Under the pieces are notes generated by a model, which saw only the letters and a list, made by a program, of their open reading frames with translations, made no database searches and had not been told where the DNA came from. A DNA stretch of 64,000 nt from Antilocapra americana (Eukaryota > Chordata > Mammalia > Artiodactyla > Antilocapridae). Within the stretch, counting starts at the first letter, position 1. Each line of letters opens with the position of its first letter. The translations under genes were made by a program, and so were the position numbers. Positions 1 through 12,455 of the stretch are shown here, one piece after another. Where the stretch lies: assembly GCA_007570785.1 (NCBI GenBank), contig ML662442.1:58138518-58202517 (forward strand). The letters are read 5' to 3'.

Positions 1-183
1 TGGATTAGTATTATAATAGGGAAGAACAAACCTGACTCCATATTAGATGTTTTCTTTTACTTTAACCTTTGTATTCAATTGCTTTTGCTTACAGTGAAGA
101 ATGTTGCCTATAGCCTGAAATATACAGGGTAGCCTGCTCTCAAGGTTCTGACCTTTAAAGGTATAACACTTTTCCATTCATGT

Positions 184-316
184 AGAGCCCAAAATGGCAA
201 CCCACTCCAGTGTTCTTGCCTAGGGACGGCGGAGCCTGGTGGGCTGCTGTCTATGGGGTCGCACAGAGTCGAACACGACTGAAGCGACTTAGCAGCAGCA
301 GCAGCAGAGCCCAAAA
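184..316 (+). mobile_element. BOV-A/Bov-tA SINE fragment with target-site duplication
   Basis: The segment 195-305 is the 3' part of a ruminant SINE (it begins tggcaacccactccag and ends in a short AGC repeat). It lacks the tRNA-derived head. The 11-base direct repeat agagcccaaaa at 184-194 and 306-316 is a perfect target-site duplication, so the insertion boundaries are well defined. Confidence 0.85.
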
Positions 317-590
317 GTTGCAGAACAGAGAATAAGATTTGTCTTGCTGGAAGTTTACAGGAACATCATGAACTGACCCAAAATGGACAACTCTAAGAAC
401 AAAGGATTCCTGCACCAAGAAGTTTGCAACAACTAACCCACCTCTTAATATAAAAAATGCCTGCATTCTGAAAGGGGTAAGAAGGTTCTTCAGTACATTA
501 ATCTGCCGTCTGTTTGCTGCCTTTCTGAATAAAGTTGTTCTTCTTTACCCCAACAACTCATCTCCTGATTTAGTGGTCTGTCATGCAGTG
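317..590 (+). mobile_element. possible LTR remnant
   Basis: A TATA-like stretch at about 449-457 is followed about 70 bases later by AATAAA at 528-533 and a T-rich tail. This spacing is typical of the U3/R end of a retroviral LTR. I cannot name the family or define both ends, and no internal retroviral sequence is next to it. It could also be unrelated AT-rich DNA. Confidence 0.3.
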
Positions 591-599
591 AGTAGAATG

Positions 600-1180
600 A
601 ATTTGGACTTCATAACTGTATTAAATCCAATGAAGTTTGTGTTTGGATTTAAAAGTTCTGTAGAACACTGCCAATGTTGAGAACTACCCTCTGCAATACT
701 TATTAGCATTTATACATGTTTTAATTTATCCACTTAATGTTTGGATTCAGATATATTAAGAGGCATAAGGAATCAACCAAAAAAAAAGCATATCTAAAAA
801 TGGATATCCACTGTTCTGGGTATAAAAAGCCAAATCATTATAGAGATTATAATAAATAAGTCATACTAAACAGTTACTAAAAGTTAAAATCAGTAATCAG
901 TTTTGGTATTGATATTTTTAGAGGATGATCCCAATTTTATTTCCCTCTACATTTTAGTTTTTTTTCTAAACGCCCTCCATTCTATAGCTTCTTACATTTT
1001 CAAAGATCAGGAGTAAAATTTAATCACCACTAAATTAACACGTTAAAGGACGAAAGGATTTGAGAAGTATTTTGAGAGTACTTAGGAAAACACTTCTAAG
1101 GCTTAAAGTCAGACTGAAAACCTGACAGGAATGAGGAGAAAAGGAAACTTGTAATTAAAATTTTATTTGCTTATTAGAAG
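600..1180. other. AT-rich intergenic stretch, nothing identified
   Basis: No coding pattern, RNA gene or recognisable repeat was seen. The stretch is AT-rich and has only short open frames. Confidence 0.5.
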
Positions 1181-1219
1181 TGCATATAAATAGATATATA
1201 CTATCTATTTATAGATAGT

Positions 1220-1482
1220 AATAAGGAAGAGATAAATTAGGAATTTGGTGATAACAGATAATACTACTATATGTAAAATAGATAAACAAAGACCTGCTGT
1301 ATGGCACAGAGAACTATATTCAATATCTTATAATAACCTATAATGGATAATAATCTGAAAGAGAACATGTATACATATATAATTTAATATAAACTATATT
1401 GAATATAATACATATTTATATATATATATAAAGCTGAATCACTTTCCTGTACACCTGAAACATAATAAATCAGCTATACTTA
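1220..1482 (+). mobile_element. L1 3'-terminal fragment
   Basis: It shows the typical end of artiodactyl L1 elements: a 'tgctgtatggcacagagaac' type segment, then 'tgtacacctgaaac' and 'aatcagctatact'. A TA-rich expansion at about 1370-1430 interrupts it. No ORF2 sequence remains. Confidence 0.7.
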
Positions 1483-1689
1483 AAATGTTTTTAAATACAA
1501 AAGGAGGACTTCAAAGAAGTATATACATAATACCTATTCTCATGCTATTTGTAATCTATTTTATGTCACCAGTACTAATAAAGAACATAGTTCCTTTCAT
1601 CTGTTTATTAAGGTGTTACTTGGAGATATTTCCCTCCTATGTGTATGGAAAGTGCCCAAGTATGGGCGAAGGCAAAAAGAACTCCAAGT

Positions 1690-1880
1690 TACTATTATGT
1701 GCCAGGCTTTAGAATAGGTACGAGTATTTCATTAAAGCCTCTGAAGAAACCTGCAAGAAAAGTATTATATTAACATCCCTGTTTACATATAAGGAAACAG
1801 ATTGCGAGGCTAAGTATCCTGCCAAGGCACACAACTGGAAAGTGGAGAAGCAGGATTTCAACCCATATTCTTCTCATGCC
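1690..1880. repeat. MIR-like ancient SINE
   Basis: The pattern 'taaggaaacagattgcgagg' followed by an 'acacaactgg' type core and 'caggatttcaaccc' matches the central region of the mammalian MIR family, at high divergence. I assign it from the core motif only. Confidence 0.55.
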
Positions 1881-1996
1881 AAACAGATACATCTGCAGGA
1901 CAAGGAGCTTTGATTAGGAGAGCTGATCAAAGTCTATACAACAAGAATGACATACAATGCTACAAAACATTAGGACAAAGAAAAACAGTAAAGTCA

Positions 1997-2164
<168 letters not shown>

Positions 2165-2529
2165 TTACTATGTACAGTTAAAACACTCTTAGGATTAGAA
2201 AAAGTAGTTTTAAGAAAAGTTCAAGTTTGAGAAAGCAGCAAGCGATTCAAGGTTTGAAGACAATGCTAGAGGCTTGTCAGGATTAAATGATTCACCATGA
2301 TAAGGTAGTGGTTATATGCCTAGGGGTAAAGAATGGTATTGAAAGCCTCTGCCCATAGAAGGTCTGGGCACTGGATTTGGGAAGATTTAAGCAGCTGCTC
2401 CCTCCTAGAGTCTAGATTAAATTGTTAACTTACTTAGCAACGGTTGCTAGGTAAGACAAGCTTTGCTCATAAAAGCAACTAGAAATAATGACAAAAGGCA
2501 GCATGGTACAGCTCTTCATTTCCCAGATA

Positions 2530-2935
2530 CTTCCTGTATGTTTTCTTCTGCTGCTGCGACAAATGACTACGTACTTGGTGGCTTAAAACCACACAATTGC
2601 ATTCTCTTGCAGTTCTGGAGGTCAGAAGTCCACAATGAGCCTTATGGGGCTGAAATTACGGTGTCGGCAGCACTAGCTCCTTCTGGAGGCTTCAGGGAGA
2701 ATGTTTCCTTGCTTTTTCCAGCTTCCAGAGGCCGCCCCCTTCCTTGGCCCATGGGCTTGCATCAACATAGCCTCTTATCCTCTTGTTTGCAGGGTGACAT
2801 TGATTCTTCCTCTCATCATCTGCCTCCCTCTTATAAGGACTTTTGTGATTATATCAGGCCCACCCAGATAATAAAGTGTCATTTCCCTATTTCAAATCCT
2901 GAACTTAATCATATCTGTCAAGTTCCTTCTGCCAT
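2530..2935. repeat. ancient mammalian interspersed repeat, family unassigned
   Basis: Phrases such as 'ggtggcttaaaaccacac', 'cagttctggaggtcagaag' and 'ggacttttgtgattatatc' belong to a widely dispersed mammalian repeat. I recognise the repeat but cannot name its family with confidence. The open frame that covers it (2463-2951) has no gene-like features and I do not treat it as coding. Confidence 0.55.
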
Positions 2936-2949
2936 GTGTGTTTTTTTTT

Positions 2950-3425
2950 AATCCCAGTCGTGTCAGACTCTTTGTGACCCTACCATGGACTGCAGCACGC
3001 CAGGCTACTCTGTACTTCACTATTTCTCTCTCATGTCCATTGAGTCGATGATACCATCCAACCATCTCATCTTCTGTCATCCTCTTCTCCTCCTGCCCTC
3101 AATCTTTCCCAGCATCAGGGTCTTTTCCAATGAGTTTCTTCCAAGGAGCAAGCATCTTTTAATTTCATGGCTGCAGTCACCATCTGCAGTGACTTTGAAA
3201 CCCAAGAAAATAAAGCTTGTCACTGTTTCCATTGTTTCCCCACCTATTTGCCATGAAATGATGGGACTGGATGCCACGATCTTAGTTTTTTGAATGTTGA
3301 GTTTTAAGCCAGCTTTTTCACTCTCCTTTTACTTTCACCAAGAAGCTCTTCAGTTCCTCTTCACTTTCTGACATTAGAGTGTTGTCATCTGCATATCTAA
3401 GGCTATTGATATAACCTTGACCCTT
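2950..3425 (-). mobile_element. BovB LINE fragment, internally deleted
   Basis: This is reverse-oriented BovB sequence: the 3' end (the cgtgtcagactctttgtgac type motif) comes first, and the stretch around the reverse-transcriptase YADD region comes last ('catctgcatatct' at about 3389). Two well-separated parts of the element meet near 3130-3145, which implies an internal deletion. It is non-functional. Confidence 0.85.
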
Positions 3426-4087
3426 CTGTCATATAATGGAACATATTTACAGGTTCTGGGATTAGGATCCAAACATCTCTAGGGTGGTGTGGGAAAAGAG
3501 GTGCATTATTCAGTGTACCATACTTTCTGTTAAATGGTTTACTTAAAGAATTGATTTTTTAGGCCAGAACAAAAAAAGGGAGTTTAATTTTTTTTAGGTT
3601 GTCTATAATGCTTTTGTGCCAGGGCAATAAAACTGGGAAAATCACACAGTACCTTAAAGGAAAAATTACTTTCAGTAAGCAAGCACTCAAAATTACTAAG
3701 GTTGGCTTTTAAAATCATAGTTAATTCATTTGTTGTCCTTGTTTTAAAATGGAAAGAACTGCATCTTGAGAATCCCCTCCATGCTTAGAAAACTAGGACG
3801 GATTGGTTGCCTTACAGAAGATAAGGCTATTAAACAATAAATAACTTCACTGTTTACACTGGGAAATTCTTGTCAACTAAACTGCTTGCTCTTCTGGGAA
3901 AATGGCTCTTCTATCAGAAAAGATTACTTCCCTGGGCTAAGAGGTTGCTTGCAGCTTACCAGTAGTTCATTCATCAATACTTGCTTCAAGACAATCTATT
4001 ATGTTACAGTTTGCCCAATCTGAACAAAATTCCTGCACTGGAAAACATTCTTCCTACCACCTGAACTCAGACTACAAGATGCTGGAA
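3425..4087. other. unassigned intergenic sequence
   Basis: No gene or named repeat was recognised. Low-complexity A/T runs lie around 3540-3600. Confidence 0.45.
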
Positions 4088-4229
4088 ACATCTTGCCCTG
4101 AGCAGCCTGTCCTTAGACCACTGACTTTGTCTCATTTTCCTTTAGAGAAGGAATGAAAACATCTTACCCTGAGCATCCCCTCCTGAGACCACTGACTTTG
4201 TCCCATTTTCCTTTAGAGAAGGAATGAAA
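4088..4229. repeat. 71-bp tandem duplication
   Basis: Two head-to-tail 71-base units (4088-4158 and 4159-4229) share the blocks 'ccactgactttgt' and 'ttttcctttagagaagg' with only a few differences. A third copy is broken off after about six bases. This is a local duplication, not a transposon. Confidence 0.9.
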
Positions 4230-4319
4230 ACATCCACAGCCAAGCAGTCTTTGACACTGCACATAGAATACTGTGCTACAGAACTTGTAACAGACCTATG
4301 AACAGTATCACAGTTAGGC

Positions 4320-4540
4320 TGAAAGTGAAAATGAAGTTGCTCAGTCCTGTCCCAACTCTTTGCGACACTATGGACTGTAGCCTACCAGGCTCTGCTGTAC
4401 ATGTAATTTTCCAGGCAAGAATACAGGAGTGGGTTGCCATTTCCTTCTCCGGGGGATCTTCCCGACCCACGGATCGAACCCAGGCCTCCCACATTGTAGG
4501 CAGACACTTTTACCTTCTGAGCCACCAGGGAAGTCAGTTG
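4320..4540 (-). mobile_element. Bov-tA SINE
   Basis: Read on the minus strand, the tRNA-derived head (4455-4537, with internal promoter-like boxes such as the complement of ggatcgaacccagg) is followed by the BovA body. It is slightly shortened. Confidence 0.85.
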
Positions 4541-4739
4541 GGTTACTTGTTTCTCAAATTCAATGGAATTCTTCCCTTGCACTACTTTTCACAGCTGTGC
4601 ACCTTGGGGAATCTACTGCTACCCTGGTTCACTCACAGTCACGTGGTTTAAGGCTGCCCTCTGCCCAGTTCCTGCAGCCCTTCTTTGCTGCAATAATCTC
4701 TTGATAGCTCACTAATACCTCCCCCACCAAACAGTAACT

Positions 4740-5735
4740 TCTTTTGTTGAATATTAGAAGAACTCTAATGATGATGATGTGGCATTAAATGCATAAGTTG
4801 AAAACGGAAGAACTCTAGTTCTTTACCAACCAACAGCAAAAGATAATATTTTAAATTAAAAGGCATTGTATACTACCTAAGTGTATTTAAACTGTATGAA
4901 GTGTACTATATAGAGAGACCTTGCAAAGGAATATATAAGGCTCAGTAATAAAGATTTAATTTAGTTGCATATAGATAACTCAATTAGCTAAGCTCTTGAA
5001 TATCTACACATCAGACATAATTACTTTTTCATGTATCTTACAAAACCCCCATAAAGCACTGGAAATTAAATCTTACATTATGATGATAAACTCTGCCTGT
5101 GCAGTTACTTTACTTGTTAATAACAAATGAAACAAAATTTCAGAGACAAGATTTACTAAGATGCAATTCCAATGATTTGGAGAATGTGGTAAATATCTAG
5201 AAATAAAACACATCTAGAACCCTCATCAGAAAGGTAAAACCCCATATACTTATAGTTACTTTAAATCTAGACCTTCTTATCTACTGAGCAGTTCTAGTTT
5301 CCAAGTAACTATAAGAACATTCGGTCTTACATTTATAATATCATTGTAACATTAAATTACAATGGTAACAATGAAATGAAATAACAAATTACAATGAAAA
5401 CAAAATAGATAACATTTAGTTGTAGTCAGATAAAAACATCAGAAAAACTCTAATTACTCTGGGTTATTCTTTCATTTAATCTTTATTTTAGTAATTGAGT
5501 GGGAGTATCTTTTCAACTAAAATAAAAATCTGGACCAAAATTACATGAAATGGAAAACTGAAATATATGACCCATCTGTAACTCTGTAAAAACTGTTTTT
5601 AACTGCAGGCTTTACAATAATTTATAATCATTTTCTTCTTCACTAGGTAGAAAAAGAACACTGCCTCTGCAAATAGCAAAACTAAACCTTCACAACAGCT
5701 GTAAATGCACATCCCCCTTAAAATATTAACAATAC
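4740..5735. other. AT-rich region downstream of SMIM8, nothing identified
   Basis: The sequence is strongly AT-rich with no coding signal. It lies beyond the predicted SMIM8 polyadenylation site. Confidence 0.45.
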
Positions 5736-5739
5736 CATG

Positions 5740-6051
5740 CAAATTTAAGAGCAACAGTACTTTTATTGGACAAAACTTTATAATTTACAAAAATGACTAC
5801 CATTCTCATGGCACTTTTTAAAAGAGGATTTAATAAAATTAAAATACTGAACAGCTCTTTCTATGAAAAAAGAATGTGATAATGGCTGCCATTTTGAAAG
5901 GACAACATTCACTCTAGGGGTCTGGCTGCAATCACCTTCTTTCTTCCTCAGCGGCATCTTCTGGAACAAGCAACAAGACACTATGTGGTCTAATCTTCAG
6001 GTGAAGATTTCAGAGCCCCCAGTAAACCTTCATCTGCAGGAACCAGTTCAA
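5740..6051 (-). other. SMIM8: SMIM8 3'UTR with polyadenylation signal
   Basis: On the minus strand, downstream of the SMIM8 stop codon (6052-6054), the first canonical AATAAA lies at 5762-5767 (TTTATT on the plus strand). That predicts an mRNA end near 5740-5750. The position is inferred from the signal alone. Confidence 0.6.
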
Positions 6052-7915
6052 TTAATCCCATTTAGATGTTTTCCTCCTCATATAACTGTGTCCCTCACTA
6101 TCAATAGCTTCATAGAGGTCCTTCTTATTCTCCTCTTTCGCATGTAGGTAACCGATATAAGCCACACAAAGCGAAAGAGTTATCAATCCGAAAGCCATTA
6201 CAGGTTTGTTCTGTCAAAGGAAAAAAGAAAACAACCACAAGGTCTCAATAAGACCAATCATTTGAGGAGACTCAAATATTTCTTGCACTTTCCGCTCGTC
6301 ATGCCAAGGCTTTAGCACCACACCAGCATTCTTAGGGTAAAATTTCATTTCTAATATTTATCCCTTTCTTTATTCAGTTAACTCAACTCCTGATAACTCA
6401 GAGACTATGGAAGACTCTTCCTTCTTCTCTTCACAGCTGGAGACATCTCTGACCTTCACCTTTAAAAAGGAAATTAGTCTGGTGCTCAGTTTTTAGTTAC
6501 GTATGTTTTGGAAAAATTGCTTAACTTCTTTGGGCCCAAGTTTCCCATCTGCAAACCTTAAATTTGCTAATTTTATTGAGAAGTGAGGGATGACGTCTAC
6601 ATGCTGTTCTTGTCACCCAGGAGCATGAAAAACTGGCTGAAAGCCTTTCATGTTCTATATCAGGTACATACCCTTCTCTGGGAACTTATTCTATTACCTC
6701 AAGAAACACAGTCATAGAACAGATATGCTGTTATGATGATTTTGATTTGCTGTGTAAAATCCAAGACCCAAGCGGCAAAGGGATGCTTTGATTTTTCTTT
6801 CTTTGTCACACCACACAGTTTTTGGGATTTTAGTTCCCCAGCCAGGGACTGAACGTGGGCCCTTGGCAGTGAGAGGGCAGAGTCCTAACTACTGCACAGC
6901 TAGGGAATTCCTCAATTTTTTTTTTTAAAAGCTTTAAAATTCTGTATTTTCTGCTTCTGTTTCATTACTATTCTTAATCATCAAAAAAATTAAAGTCAAA
7001 CTTTTTCAGTGGGATGGACATCTGGCCACATGCTCAGAGCAGCTTACTTTTGTAGTTCTTGAAATGTACTTGGCAAGTAAAAAAACACATTAGTTCCAAG
7101 TTTTTAAAACATTCTACCTTGATTTAATTATTTGATTGATAAATTGACCTATTAACTTCCAAACAGCTTATACTGGTAACTGTTATTAAAATTCTAATCA
7201 AATTCAAACATTTAAGTGAATTTTATGATTTGATTTGCGTTTCTCAAAAAATAAAACTTAACAAATCAAATGTATTCAGTAACTTGCTACAAAAATATGA
7301 TTAGCTAACTCCCTAAGATTGTTTAAATGCATGTTTTCCAATTTTTCAATATATGTTTGCAAAATCTCCTAAGTAAAAATATTATTAATAAGCCTGGAAT
7401 TGTAGACTGATCAGATTTTCATTCTGTTTTGTTTCAATGGAAGGTCTTATTTACTTAATAGTACCTGATCAAACAAGTTTCCTTAAAATCAATGCAGCTA
7501 TTAAAATTTTAAACAGGAATTTGATCACTCGACTCATGAAAATCCAACTATTTACCATTTAAATTCTCAAACACCCTCAAAATAATTAGTTTTACATGTG
7601 TATTTAGTGAAACAGCATTTAAGGCTTTTCCTTCCATCTGCTTCTTATCCACAGAGAGGTATTCCTAGTTAACATCAGATTTCCATGATAAAAGCAAATG
7701 TTACAGAAAAATTAGAACTTTTTATTTCCGAAAGCCTAGGTAAATTGAACATAAAGTCTTATCCTGGATGTATTTCTTACAGGTTTAATGAAGAGCTCTG
7801 GATTCACAGCTCGAAATAAGGTTGTGGTGCGGACCCCTCTGAGCCCTACATTTCCCAGGTCTTTCTCCTTGGGTGGCTCCTTTTTAAAGGCTGGAGGCTC
7901 AGGTGCTGAAGACAT
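6052..7915 (-). CDS. SMIM8: SMIM8, small integral membrane protein 8 (two coding exons)
   Basis: The coding sequence joins 7781-7915 (45 codons, start ATG at 7913-7915) to 6052-6210 (52 codons plus TAA). The donor is CCT|GTAAGA at 7780/7781 and the acceptor is ttgacag|AAC at 6211/6210. The join keeps phase and gives 97 residues, the length I recall for human SMIM8 (C6orf162). The N-terminus ([14 protein letters not shown]) is proline- and lysine-rich. A single hydrophobic segment spans about residues 49-67 ([19 protein letters not shown]). A charged tail follows and ends in KTSKWD. The first coding exon continues as 5'UTR to an acceptor at 7939/7938. The product is a single-pass membrane protein of poorly known function. 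The intron between the exons carries a CHR SINE. The CpG island near 16 kb is the likely promoter. Neither exon is disrupted, so I take this to be an intact gene. Confidence 0.95.
6790..6915 (-). mobile_element. CHR-type tRNA-derived SINE
   Basis: The complement of the pattern 'agggaattccctag...ctaagactc...ggtcagggaac' marks this as one of the older SINEs shared by ruminants, whales and hippos. It is diverged and lies in the SMIM8 intron. Confidence 0.7.
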
Positions 7916-7938
7916 CTTGACTAACGATGCTTTAATAC

Positions 7939-8309
7939 CTAAAAATAAAATTTGAGAATTTTTTTCCCTTCAAAGTTATGTTTTTCTGATAATGCTCTTA
8001 AAAAAATCATTCTATATTCAGTCTTTTTTTGAATTCGTCTAGATATATACCAAAAGTGATGGTCAAATCTTTTATTACTTTATATAACACATACTGTGTA
8101 AATGGCCTTTAGGTTTTGTTTGGTAAAATGGTTATTTTATTTTTCATCTCGTGGAACTAGTGAGGTATGAAAAAATCATTTTCTTACTTTCCCAGGAGCC
8201 TACAGAATTTGTTTGTTGGTATGAGTCATGCTGTATCTTGCTATATGAAGGGGGTACTAAGGGTAGGAGTGGCCAGTGGGTTATCCACACCTTCTTAATT
8301 TCCTTCCAT
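7939..8309. other. SMIM8 intron, nothing further identified
   Basis: This is intronic sequence upstream of the first SMIM8 coding exon. The polypyrimidine tract and AG acceptor of that exon lie at 7939-7950. No other feature was seen. Confidence 0.5.
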
Positions 8310-10012
8310 TTTCACCCTTCCTCAAGAAAATTAGAGACACCAAGGGAACATTTCATGCAAAGATGGGCTCAATAAAGGACAGAAATGATAGGGACGTAAC
8401 AGAAGCAGAAGATATTAAGAGGTGGCAAGAACACACAGAATTGTACAAAAAAGGTTTTCACGACCCAGATAATCACAATGGTGTGATCACTTGCCCAGAG
8501 CCAGACATCCTGAAATGTGAAGTCAAGTGGGCCTTAGAAAGCATCACAGTGAACAAAGCTAGTGGAGGTGATGGAATTCCAGTTGAGTTATTTCACATCC
8601 TGAAAGATGACGCTGTGAAAGTGCTGAACTCAATATGCCAGCAAATTTGGAAAACTCAGCAGTGGCCACAGGACTGGAAAAGGTCAGTTTTCATTACAAT
8701 CCCAAAGAAAGGCAATGTCAAACAATGCTCAAACTACCACACAATTGCACTCATCTCACATGCTAGCAAAGTAATGCTCAAAATTCTTCAAGCCAGGCTT
8801 CAGCAATACGTGAACTGTGAACTTCCAGATGTTCAAGCTGGTTTTTGAAAAGGCAGAGGAACCAGAGATCAAATTGCCAACTTCCATTGGATCATTGAAA
8901 AAGCAAGAGAGTTCCAGAAAAACATCTATTTCTGCTTAATTGACTATGCCAAAGCCTTTGACTATGTGGGTCACAATAAACTGTGGAAAATTCCGAGATG
9001 GGAATACGAGATCACCTGACCTGCCTCTTGCAAAACCTGTATGCAGGTCAGGAAGCAACAGTTAGAATTGGACATGGAACAACAGACTGGTTCCAAATAG
9101 GAAAAGAAGTATGTCAAGGCTGTATATTGTCATCCTGCTTATGTAACTTACATGCAGAGTACATCATGAGAAATGCTGGACTGGTGGAAGCACAAGCTGG
9201 AATCAAGATTATTGGGAGAAATATCAATAACCCGAGATATGCAGATGACACCACCCTTATGGCAGAAAGTGAAGAAGAACTAAAGAGCCTCTTGATGAAA
9301 GTGAAAGAGGAGAGAAAAAGTTGACTTAAAGCTCAACATTCAGAAAACTAAGATCATGGCACCCGTCACTTCATTGCAGATAGATGGGGAAACAGTGCAA
9401 ACAGTGGCTGACTTTATTTTTCTGGGCTCCAAAATCACTGCAGATGGTGACTGCAGCCATGAAATTAAAAGACGCTTACTCCTTGGAAGGAAAGTCATGA
9501 CCAACCTAGACAGCAAATTAAAAAGCAGAGACATTACTTTGCCAAAAAAGGTCTGTATATTCAAGGCTATGGTTTTTCCAGTGGTCATGTATGGATGTAA
9601 GAGTTGGACTATAAAAAAATGTGAGTGCTGAAGAATTGATGCCGTGGAACTGTGGTGTTAGAGAAGACTCTTGAGAGTCCCTTGGACTGCAAGGAGATCC
9701 AACCAGTCCATCCTAAAGGAGATCAGTCCTGGGTGTTCATTGGAAAGACTGATGTTGAAGCTGAAACTCCAATACTTTGGCCACCTGATGCGAAGAGCTG
9801 ACTCGTTTGAAAAGACCCTGATGCTGGGAAAGACTGAGGGCAGGAGGAGAAGGGGACAACAGAGGATGAGATGGCTGGATGGCATCATTGACTCGATGGC
9901 CATGGGTATGGAGTGACTCCAGGAGTTGGTGATGGACAGGGAGGTCTGGCGTGTTGGGGTTCATGGAGTCACAAAGAGTTGGACACGACTGAGCAACTGA
10001 ACTGAACTGAAC
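8310..10012 (+). mobile_element. BovB (RTE-type) LINE, 5'-truncated and disrupted
   Basis: This is the 3' half of a BovB element: the reverse-transcriptase region, then the 3' tail ending in repeated 'actgaactgaa'. The translated frame 8276-8848 contains the finger/palm region (KASGGDGIPVELF) and ends at a stop. A second frame (8983-9324) has the catalytic YADD box at about 9238 (NNPRYADDTT). Further stops and shifts follow in 9356-9631 and 9671-9916, so no functional enzyme is made. The 5' boundary is approximate. It sits in the long 5' intron of SMIM8. Confidence 0.93.
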
Positions 10013-10019
10013 ACCTTCC

Positions 10020-11340
10020 AACAGCCCTTTCAGGACACCGACCTAAGAAGCATGAGCATTCTTAGGTCCTCCTCCTACAAACTGACCCCTCTTTCACTTT
10101 CCCTTCCCAGCCCTCTGCCTTCCTCCACTGGGTCACTCTAGCACCAGTACCTCAGGAAGGGTAAGCAGCTGTCGTCCTCATTCCTCCTCTATCGCTCGCT
10201 CTCTAGAAACAAACACTATGCTACCTCCTTAACTGGAAATCATTTTCCCCTTAATTACTCAGAATCTATCCTAATAGATTCAAGTATGTCTTCTGGCTTC
10301 TGGTTCTCCCTGCTAGAATATCAACACTTTGTGAGTCTTTTTCTTCTACATACTACTGGGGAAAAGGTTATTTTTACCAATCCTGCCACTGAATGCTGGT
10401 GGAGTGAATGGGAGTAGGTTTGGAAGAGAAAACATAGGGAATGCAGCTTTCCAAAGAACAGCTGAGATTCATGACAATATAGTAAAGTTCTTTGGGGGAA
10501 ATGCTGAACCCTCAGTAAATGTTATGAAATGAGAGTCAAACAGTCACATTAAACACTTGTTTATTCAAGTATTAAGTTTTCCATTTTACAGACTTTATAA
10601 AAGCAACATCTGCAACTTTATTACTTATGGAAAAACTTAGGCGTTCAGTTTTTTCAAAAGTGACAAAGATTAGTCAATGAGAAAACTCAACATATGTGAT
10701 CCAAACACAGGAGTGTGTTGGGCAGAGCAGGTGTCCATCAGCGAGAGGATCTTGCTTTTCACTCCTTTCATCCTTTTGCCAACCATTCTCAGTTATTCAT
10801 CAAATAAACCTCATGTTCTCTAGACACGTTATACTGGCTTCATCATCACTTCAGAAATCAACATTACTGAAGCCCTGGGGGTTAACTGACTTGCCAATGA
10901 CAAATGGTCTCATCTCTTCCAAACACGATGCATTACAGCAGAAAAGAATGATCATCAACCTCAATTTACCTCTTCTTCAAAGTTCACTTTGGACATAAAT
11001 TATATGAGGAACAACTCATAAAACACTTAGTTCAACAGCATTTAACACATCATTCAAGCAGTAACTAGCAATTTTTTAAAAATTTCAACAGCATTCAAGT
11101 TACTAATTTTCTCTATTGGAACAGTGATTTTTTCCCACTACAGACAACTTCTGAAACAATTTCATAATATGCCTGAAATCTGTTCAGTCAGCACATGCTT
11201 CTAACACATCACGCCCAAGGTTACCAAAAAACTCCAATGTTTTCTGCTGAACCAGGGTGGGTCCACTCACATGCACATTTCTTAGATGAATTTCTTGAAA
11301 CTGTAAACTGAAGAAAAATGCACAAACTTAAAGTTGCAAG
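10020..11340. other. SMIM8 5' intron, unassigned sequence
   Basis: No exon, RNA gene or repeat family was recognised. An open frame of 100 codons at 10696-10998 has no gene-like features and I do not call it. Confidence 0.4.
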
Positions 11341-11638
11341 GTAAGTTTTATTTGGGGATCTTATTGAGGTCTATCGCCTGGGAGACAGCCTCTCAGCTAT
11401 ATATATATAGTATTTGCACAAGATTCTCTCTTTCCTTAGCTGAACCTACATTTACTTTGTGATGAAACAAGTAAATAAGCAATCAAGGTAGTATTTATTA
11501 TACTGTAAACTCTAGACAACCACATTCCATTTACGTTAAACTGTTCATGTTAAACTTTTTGCTAGAAATGACAATTAAAGAATACATAGGCTGGAAAATA
11601 CTGGAAATGTTTATCAAAAGGGACTTTTACAAATTAAA

Positions 11639-11835
11639 GGGCTTCCCTGGTAGCTCAGATAGTAAAGAATCCACCTGCAATGCAGGAGACCCTGGTTCAA
11701 TTCCTGGGTCAGGAAGATCCACTGGAGAAGGGATAGGCTACCCACTCCAGTATTCTGGCCTGGAGAATTCCATGGACTATATAGTCCATGGGGTCACAAA
11801 GAGTCAGAAATGACTGAGTGACTAAGTGCGTACAT
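11639..11835 (+). mobile_element. Bov-tA SINE
   Basis: A complete tRNA-derived head (gggcttccctggtagctcag) is followed by the BovA body and ends near 'actgagtgactaagtg' with a short CA-rich tail. Confidence 0.9.
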
Positions 11836-12054
11836 ACACACACACCCTTACATTTATGAAAATAATTATACCAATATTATTTTAGTTAAATATAAAACTA
11901 TATATTTATTATTCTTAGGACTGGTCAGTGCATTTCTATAACAATATGACAAAATACTCCCTAAATATGACAAATCTTTGATTTGGAAATTATTTTAGAA
12001 TCTTACACTTTAGAACTACTGACTTTAATTCATGTATGAATGTGGAGCTGGACC

Positions 12055-12455
12055 ATAATGAAAACTGAGTGCCGAAAAATTGATGCTTTTGAACTGTTGT
12101 GTTAGAGAAGACTCCTAGACTGCAAAGAGATCAAATCAGACAATCCTAAAGGAAATCAGTCCTGAATATTCACTGGAAGGACTGACGTTGAAGCTGAAGT
12201 TCCAATACTTTGGCCACCTGATGCGAAGAACTGACTCATTGGAAATGACTCTGATGCTGGGAGATTGAAGGCAGGAGGAAAAGGGGATGACAGAGGATGA
12301 GATGGTTGGGTGGCATCACTGACTAGATGAACATGAGTTTGAGCAAGCTCTGAGAGATGGTGATGGACAAGGAAGCCTGGCGTGCTGCAGTCCATGGGGT
12401 CGCAAAGAGTCGGACACAACTAAGAGACTAAACTGAATGACTGACTGATACTTTA
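12055..12455 (+). mobile_element. BovB 3'-end fragment
   Basis: It carries the last ~400 bases of BovB: 'cactggaaggactgacgttg', 'ctttggccacctgatgcg' and the terminal 'actgaatgactgactgatac'. There is no coding potential. Confidence 0.9.

Noticed and set aside
2463..2951. 162-codon open frame
   Set aside because: It lies over an ancient interspersed repeat and has no gene-like composition or splice context.
11639..11710. tRNA-like segments (here and in every Bov-tA/CHR copy)
   Set aside because: They are tRNA-derived SINE heads, with the SINE body attached, and not functional tRNA genes.
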